Positions 1 through 9,000 of a stretch of 9,415 nt of DNA are shown in pieces (the stretch's first letter is position 1; every line of letters begins with the position of its first letter). The DNA is taken from assembly GCA_013791675.1 (NCBI GenBank), contig VMTI01000253.1:1-9415 (forward strand), given 5' to 3'. This stretch comes from a bacterium. Lineage in GTDB: Bacteria; CG03. A program made the position numbers and the translations under genes. Below the pieces are notes generated by a model, which ran no database searches, was not told the DNA's origin, and worked only from the letters and a program-made list of their open reading frames with translations.

Positions 1-2
1 AA

Positions 3-3000
3 TTTGTGACAGAGATTGTTGTTTCAACGGCGAATCTGCTTCCTTCAGCGACAGGGCAATGGCATTTCGGTTTTGAGGCCGACGGTGCGACGCTTGATAT
101 TCCTTTATGCTGGGAAGAACTCGGCACAGAATCCGCAATTGATAATTTCGGTTTCGCAAGTTCACATGAAGGTGCGCGTGTTTGCCGTCTTGAAAATCTT
201 CCGGACGCTTATGGCACAAGGGCGATTCTTTCCGCCACCTGTACGGTTAAAGCGGGACAGAATTACAGTGTTGATGTATGGGTTTATCTTTCGTCCGGCA
301 CGGGTGTAGCGGGAGACGTAAAGTTGCGTCTTGGCATTAAATGGTATGATTCCGCGGATGCTTTTTTGAGCGAAGATCTTTCCGCCGATTTAACAGTTTC
401 AGCCGTTGATACATGGGAAAAACTCTCGTATATAAACGTTATTGCTCCCGCAAACGCAACCGGCGGAAGATTACTTGTGGATGCCTATGAATCAAATAAT
501 CCGAATTATGACCCTTATGTTGACGACGCGAGTTTTCATGTTACCGGAAATATCGCTCCAAACGCGCCGGTTTTAAGCAGTCCCGCCGATAATGCGGCGA
601 CAAATGACACGTCTCCTGTTTTTACCTGGACATTTTCTGACCCGAACCCGGGCGACACATCCAGCGCCTATCAGTGGGTGGCCGACGACAATTCCGCGTT
701 TAGTTCCATAAATTATAATTCGGGAAAAACCGTCACATCATACTCTTCGCACACGCTGACAATGGCGGCGGGTACTTGGTATTGGAAAGTCAAGACATGG
801 GATCAGGATAACGTTGAGGGTGCGTACGCTTCTTACAGAACTTTAAAAATAGACACCACGCCTCCCGGCGCGGTTATTAATCTCGTGGCCTCAAGCGCGG
901 GAAGCAACATAGAAATAACATGGACGCCGGCGGGCGATTCCGATATTGACCATCAGGTGCTTTTCCGCGCGACTTTCACGATAACAAATCAGTACGCCGC
1001 CAATGTGACGGTGCTGAGCAATTTCCTCGGCGCTGCGGCGGGAAGTTATACCGACCCTGCGGTAAATTTCGGCACGACTTATTGGTATGTCGTCACGGCT
1101 TGGGACGAGGCAACGAATGAATCGGGTATATCAAACTGCGATGATGCAACTCCCGCCACTATCGGGGATCCGCGCCTGGCGGGCACGGATTATTACTGTG
1201 AGCCGCTTTTTACTCCAGGTGTTAAGGATGACAACAAACATCCATACGTGAATAAGCGCCTTTGTGAGCTTATTGATTCGGCTCAGACCAGATGTTATAT
1301 CGCGATTTATAATTTAACGGACATCGGCCCCGCGGGAAATTCAATAACAAAATCACTTATTGCCCGCGCCGCGGCCATTGGAGCGGCCAATGTTAAAGTT
1401 GTAACGGATGGCGCGAATAACGCCACAATAGCGATAAGTTCGCTTACCGCGGCAGGCATCACCGTTGCCAGCGACGGCAGCAATGCCCTTCTGATGCATA
1501 ACAAATTCGCCGTTATAGACGGTAAATATGTCTGGACCGGCTCAGGTGATTGGTTATCCGCCGATAGTTTTGACAAGCAGAACAGCGATGGCATAATAAT
1601 TTACGATGAAGCTGTCGCGCGGGCATATGAAGACTTTTTTATAGATATGTTTGGCGGTGGTTTCCATACAGCGAGCACAAGGAAGGGCTCAAAGGTTGTC
1701 GTCGGCAATAATGTTGAATTTTATTTTACCGGCAACAACGCGATTAAAGACGCCGCGTCATTCGGGCTCCGCTATAAAGTGCAGAATGCCGCCGAATCCT
1801 GCATAGGCGCGATACGCATTTTTGAAGAAGCCGACGATGTTAGTCTTGAAGAAGACCTCAAAGCGGCCAGAAGCGGCGGGCGGGTGGTGCGTATTGTTTT
1901 TGACAGAGAGAAAATCCCGGCCAGTTCCTCTTATTCTTATCTTGATGAATTAGGAATGAATGTCCGGCCGCTGACAGGGGTGAATTCAAAACTCATGGTT
2001 ATAGACCAGGAAATAGTGGCCGCGGGTTCTATGGATTGGCGGACGAGTTCCGGAGGTGATGCGTCTATTCCCCGTCATGATGAGAATTATCTTTTTATTC
2101 GCGACGACATCCTTGCCCGGCAGTATGTGCGCTATCTTATGCGGCTGTACGATCTTACGCTTGATGAGAACACTACTGAAAATAGCACAGCGGATAAGGA
2201 AGCTCCGTCGCCGGTGAGCAATGTTTCCGCTTTCGGTTCCGATTCGGGACAGATCACGGTTGAGTTTGACGCCTCTACCGACCCGAATTTTTCAAGGTAC
2301 TACATTTTTATCTCCACATTGCAGAATTATGCCAACGCTATGGCAGTGAAGCAGAAATTTATTACTACCGGTCAGACAAATCTTTCCGACGCCCGCGACA
2401 ACGACGGCGATAAAGCTGTGGACGAGGAAATCTTTAACGGCGTTGATGATGACGCGGATGGCCAGATTGACGAGGATATCAATATGCTTGCAGAGGAGGT
2501 TGTGAAGGACAAAGGCGAAGGCACGGTGCAGGTGACGCTGACGACTTATGCCCACGGAAGGGCGCTGGACAACAACACGACCTACTGGGTGTGCGTTCTT
2601 CAAACTGATAAGTCGGGTAATGAGTCCGAGGCTTCGTTCGCTGACGCGTCCGAGCCGACAGCGGGCGATTCTTTTTACGGGCCTGTTTTGCCCGGAGTGC
2701 CTGTACCCAACACAGCGCCCGAATGCGTTGTTGTTTCTCCGTCAGTATGGCAGGGCGGTTCTTTCGGCATTTCGGCCACGGCATGGGATAACGATAATGC
2801 TTATGCCGATTCTGTTATTTCTGTGGAGTTCCAGTATTCCACCGCTTCAGCGTCCGGCCCGTGGTTTTATGTGGGAACGAAATATCTGGATACTCCAGCT
2901 TCTTCGACGGGCACATATATTTTCACCTGGCCGAGCGCTTCTTATATAACACTGGATTCCACCGTTTGGATAAGAGCGTATGCGAAAGATAAGAATGTCC

Positions 3001-6000
3001 ACAAATATTCGCTGCCGTCGGTGTCAGGAAGTTTCGGTGTTGACAATAAAGCGCCGTCCGCGCCGTCTCCCGACGACGGGATTGCCGCTTCCGGTTCAAA
3101 CTGGACAAACAACAGCAACCCGACTATGAACTGGGCAGCTGTGACGGATCCAGGATCCGGCCTTCACGCGACGGAAAGTTATCTTGTCCATTATGACACA
3201 GCTGCTGATGCCGCTCAGACGGCAAATTCATATGCTAAGACGCTTGCCGACGGCTCTCACATATTTTATGCCGCCGCGAAAGACAAAGTGGGGAACATCA
3301 GCGCTTACGGGAATCACTCAATAAATATTGACGCGACACAGCCGCCGGCGACGATTGTCAGTGATCCCGCCAGAGAGTTTGACAGAATTACAATAGAGTG
3401 GAATTCCGTTACCGACGTCACTTCCGGAGTGCAGCATTACAATGTTTACAGGGATGTCAGCGTCATTGACACCGAGGCGAAAAAGGATGCGCTTACGCCG
3501 ATAGCGTATCCCACGACTACGACATATACGGACAGTGATTCTCTTGCCGCAGGCGTCACATATTATTACGTTGTCTGCGCTGTTGATAAAGCCGGGAATG
3601 AGGCGCCCATATCAAATTGGGTTTCGGAATTCGCGGGAGCGCCGCCCGTTAAAGGAACGGTCTGGCATATTCCTTCTTCTACAACCGCTGTTGCCGGCGG
3701 CTACACATACAGAGACCCCGCCTATGAAGTGCATAAAGGCACAAGAGTTTATTTTTTCAGCAAAAACGCGGTGGCGGCGACACAGTCAGGCCTCACGATT
3801 TACTGGGGTCAGGACGGAACGAATTTTGCTTCCGCGGTCGCGGGACAGTTTGATTCCAATAACGGCGGTTATGATTTTTGGTACGCGACTGTGACAATTA
3901 CGCAATCCGGCGGCACAACTTTCTACTATTATCTCGCCGCTGATTATTCATCCGGCGCCGACAGAACATATCTCTATGACCTGTATTCAAACGGCATAAG
4001 TTCCACAAGCGCTTTTGTCGCCGACGCCGTAAGCAAGCCGTTTAAGCTTTACATACGCAATACGGCTCCGGGCGCGCCATCTCTCACTTCGCCCACCGGC
4101 GGCGAAGAGCTTTTTGCCGACAACACATGGACAATAACATGGTCAACTGTCACTGACCCCGATGGCGACGCGGTTTATTACGACATTGATTATTCCGTGG
4201 ACGGAGGCGTGAGCTGGAATGGCATAACGGGTAACGCCCAGGGCGCTTCTTATGTGTGGACGGTGGAAAACACACCGTGCGATGCGGCTCTTATGAGAAT
4301 AAGGGCGTGGGACGGAACGGACTATTCGGATTTTGACGAGTCGAATTCCACTTTCACCATAACAGCGGTGACAACCGACCACATTGTCATCAGCGAAATC
4401 TGTATAGGTTACGGAACGGCTGCTGTGGAATATATTGAATTGTATAATCCCACGACTTATCAGTGGCTGCTGAATGACGGAGGAGTTAAGCGAATTAGGC
4501 TGAAAACAACTGAGAGCACTGTTGATAACGCTCTCCAGGTGACGCAAAAGACGCTGACATTTTTAAACGATGCAATTCCCACGAAAGGGTTTTTTCTGAT
4601 TGCGTCGGTAGCGTCTGTGGGGGGCGTGAGCGCCGACTGCACGTATGGCGGAGATCTGTCCGGAGCCGATGGTATTCAGATTCTTTATGACGATATAATC
4701 AAAGACAAAGCCGCATGGGGAACAACGCAGGCTCTTCCGGGAAATATTCCCGACTGCACGGAAACGACAAGAATTTCGGAGCTGAAAGATGTGGACAGCA
4801 ACTGGTCAATGGAGAGAAAGGCGTATCCTAATTCAACGGCGGAATCAATGGCCGCAGCTTACTTAGCGCTTGATAAGGTAGCCGGCGCCGACAACAACAA
4901 AGGCAATGCCGTTGACACGGACGACAACTCCGCGGATTTTGTTGTTCATAAAGACACACATTATTTTACGCCGCAAAATTCATCGTCTCCGGCGGAACCT
5001 CCGGCAAACACCAGCGCGCCGACTCTTTCCGGAGGAACTGTGACGCCCGCTAAGGGGACGTCCGCGACGTCTTTTTCGTTCAGCGTAAATTACACTGACC
5101 TGGGGAATGACAGGCCCACCTTCGCGAAAGTTTATATTGACGACGACGGCGGCCATCCCATGGGTTCAACGGACGAAATATACGATAACGGAAGCATACA
5201 CACATACACGACGGCTCTTTCGGCGGGCCCGCACACTTATTATTTTTATTTTTCAGACGGTAAATATTATGTGAGATATCCGGCATCCGGCACTTTGACG
5301 GGTCCCGGCGTGGGGCCGAATCTTGATTTGATTGAAATTATCCGTCCCGACACTCCGGCGGATAATGAAAATAGAGCTCCCGGAACGGTGACATTTGACT
5401 GCCTCCTTTCCGGCGGCGGAGCGGGGGATGTGAACGGTTACAGTTCCTTTGAAGCCAGATTAAAATACAGTTTGAACGGCGGGGTTTACCAGACTCTCGC
5501 GCTCACGCAGGACAGCGTGGATGAAACCGGAAATTATTTTACGGCATCAAAAAGTTTTGCCGCCGGCGATTACGTGAGTTTTTATTTTGAGGGAAGGGAC
5601 TCTGATTCCGCTTTATGGACCGCTGTAACCCACAGCGACGAATCTTATTTTACGGTCGGGCTGCTCCCGGGATGGCATTATCCCTCAACCATTTTCAAAA
5701 GTACGGCTGCTTTTCCCGCCGCATATAGATATCCGCTTATTCCTCTGCCGACGCAAACTGTTGACATATTCGCCGGATGCGAATCCTCAACGGCTTCTGT
5801 TTTTCTCTATTATGCGGTAAACGATTTGCCCGCGCTCAAGGCTGACGGCACAGCGGCTTCGGGTTCCGTAAGAATAGACCTTAAAAAAGAATTCGCCACA
5901 GGCGCGGCCGACGACGACAGGGAAGGGAATTATTTTACGACGAGAGTGTCAACCAATCCTATCCCCATACAGAACGACGGCGATATTGTCTATTATTTTA

Positions 6001-9000
6001 TAAAAGCGAATCTGACAGGTTATCCGACGACATATCTGATAACGGACGGCAACGCGCCCGAAGGTTGCCATATGACGTCGGCTCTTCCTTCGCTAAAAAC
6101 GCAATGCTTTTCCTATAAGGTCGGAGAGGTGGAGCTCATAGACGCTTTTCATATCGCTTCATTGCCGGACAACCCATCTGACGCTCTTTGGATGAGAGAG
6201 GTTATGGATGATGAGGGCAGTCGTTATTTTGATATTCACACCGCACACGGCGACCGCTCTGAAACGATAAATATTTATTTCGGAAAGAACGCCGATTCCA
6301 CCGATTATGCCGGAGGCGCCGCCGATCTTACGGCGACTCTTTACTGGAGGCAATGCTCGCCGAATCCCGAAAGCGACTGGCATGTTTCCACATTCACATA
6401 TTGCCTCACAAACGGTTCAACGGATTATTGGCACTGTGAATTTGTTCAGCCTTCCGGCGATTCCCTGCGTTTCACCAGGGATGACATTGTGGAATATTAC
6501 ATAGAGCTGATAAAATCCGGCATGGAAGACACCGTGCTTTATCCGGGGGCGGGCGATGGCGCGGATCCGGATAAAGACGACAACAGCGACACCATAGCGC
6601 TGAGCATATTTGAAAAAGACGCGCAGTACAACAATTCCACCCAGCCGAAATTCTGGTACAAAATAAAGAATTTCCCGCCCGTTATGTCGAAGTTTGATAT
6701 GGTTCCGGCAAATGGGGAGGAAGGTTTTAACGTAACCAACCCGCTCTATTTTAGTTGGGGCGATGCAGCGGACTACGACGGCGATAGTATTGTGAAGTAT
6801 TATTTTGAAATTTGTCTGGCCGCCAATGGATTCAACAATGTGCTGGCATCTTCTGAAACGGCGAATACAACTGTTCCCGTCGGGGGAGTGCTGTCAAACG
6901 GCAATCGTTATGATTGGCGGGTGCGGGCTAAGGATGATTACGGTGAGTGGGGCGAGTACATTAACTGGAAATTTGGCACACTGGGTTCGGCGCGGGTCTC
7001 ATGGCTTTCAATGACCTACGGCCCGACAGGCACGGAAAACGTAATGTATGACCTCCTCGACAGTCAGCGTCCTAAAAGATACACAGACATAACAAATAAT
7101 GACGCCGTAAGAATACAGTTTGAGATAGAGCCCTCGCCGGCTTCCACTGCTTCACGCGCGCGGGTTTATTATGCCGTCAGCGCCTCCGCAACGGATCCTG
7201 TCGTGACGATAGCCGATTCCACAAATACGGCTACTAACAGCTTCTTTTTCCGCGTGGATGATTTTACAGGAGATACAAATGGCAGCTTTGGCAAGTTTAA
7301 TCCTTTCCCCCATAGCGTGGGCAGTACAATAACGGCATCAATAACCATTCCAGCCGATGTGCATCACAAAACCGACGCGAATTATTTCTGGGTCAAACCC
7401 TGCGCTCTGATTGAAGGCGCGACAATATGGGTGAACGGCAACGAAACCCGCTGTTACGCGATAACGGAGAACACCGATAAAATCGTGCTCGGCAGAGATC
7501 CAGGGTCAAAAAATAGAGAGTTCCCTACCGATTACAGCACCTCTCCTCCGGGGGTGGGCGATTCCAACAATAATGACATGGTGGATAATTATACGCCTCT
7601 ATGGCACAATCCGTCTTCGGCTCTTATGCCCGGATATACGACAAAAAATTATCTGACGCCGGAAGATAATATAAACCGCGTTGGGTTGGACGGGAAGACG
7701 CTTGATGTCGGCGGGGCGGGAAATTACACAACATCCGACGGCGCCGACGGCAACATGGACATCTACTACGGCGAGGACCCGGGCATATATATGAGAACGG
7801 CTTATAAGGATATTGGTTCCGGCTGCTCTGTCGTAATGTCATACAACAATTTTGCTTCTGTTAAAACGGCGCCTCTGCAGTATTCGGTTAATCTCTCAAC
7901 GGAGATGAGCCCTTATGAACTGCAATATAGCTTCGCGAAAGCCCTTGAATCCAGCGATGTGAAAAATATGCCGGAAAACGCTGAAATCAGATATTATTTC
8001 AAACTCAGTCAGGGAAGTTCGGGAGAAAGCTATCTCTGCAGGTCGGCCGCGGGCTCGCAGGTTGTCGCCTCTGAACAGACAGCCCGGACGAACGCTTTCA
8101 CTTATCATGTCCTTCAGGACGATTACACGAGGCCTTTTGTCTGGCAAAAACCGGCTCCTTATGCTGTTCCAAACGACAGCGAAACATTGTGCGGCAGGAG
8201 TGTCGGTTATATTATGGTAAAGGTCGGCCTTGGCGATACCGCCGACGGCTGTATAACGCCCGTAGGCGACTCAAAAATGGGTCCTTTTAATACATGGCCC
8301 GGAGGATGGGTGAACGCTGTGACAAATGGCAAGGACCCATATCTTGAGGGTGACGCGGGAGGGACAGGTTTTGATGGCTATGCGCCGTTCAACACGAGCG
8401 CCGGCGGGGATTACAGCGAGCAGTTTGACGGCTATTTCGGAAACAATGTCCCCGCCATCAATGTTTCAACGAACACAGTCAACAGCGGCGTTGTTTCCAG
8501 CGGAAACGATAATATTGATTACACAGGTGCAAAGAGATGGGTTCATCAGACACTCTGCTATTTCGCGTATATGGCAGATCCAGATGAATGCACTGATGCC
8601 GGGATTAGGAATTCAAGACAGCTCTTTCACATAAACAATGTGGACGGGACGGGAGCTACTCAGAATATTGACGGTGATGAAACCGACTCGGCCACAACAA
8701 TAAGCGGCGTTGCCGTTATGGCGCCTTCTGACGCTGGAGCGAACGGCAACTGTGAGTGGTACGCGAGAATTCCCATACCGCCGAATGTTGAGGAAGTGCC
8801 GTATCTCTATTACAGAATATGGGCATGCAACGGCGACGCGGACCCTCAGGCGCGTAACACAGAACGCGGCGGCGGGGGTCAGACCGGCGCCGGTAACGCG
8901 GGTTATCCCAGCGGTACCGGTTTCGGAAATCCCATAGACGATCCCTATCTTCCGGAGTATCCCACGGAGGGCGGTAATACGCTCAAGGGGGGAAGATACC

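Noticed and set aside
2397..2474. Dockerin domain for a cellulosome
   Set aside because: The loops share the calcium ligand pattern, but the dockerin helices and cohesin-recognition residues are missing and the segment is embedded in an FN3 domain.
2548..2949. Alternative + frame of 133 codons
   Set aside because: It is an out-of-frame reading of the FN3/Ig-like region, with an Arg/Pro-rich product lacking motifs; the main frame there has clear domain strands.
4143..4547. Reverse-strand frame of 134 codons
   Set aside because: It lies wholly inside well-supported coding sequence (Ig-like DPDGD domain and LTD), has no ribosome binding site that I can see, and its Arg/Ser/Ile-rich product shows no domain.
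3660..8111. WH modules as tandem DNA repeats from recent duplication
   Set aside because: The four copies share only short amino-acid anchors; I see no long matching DNA between them, so any duplication is old.
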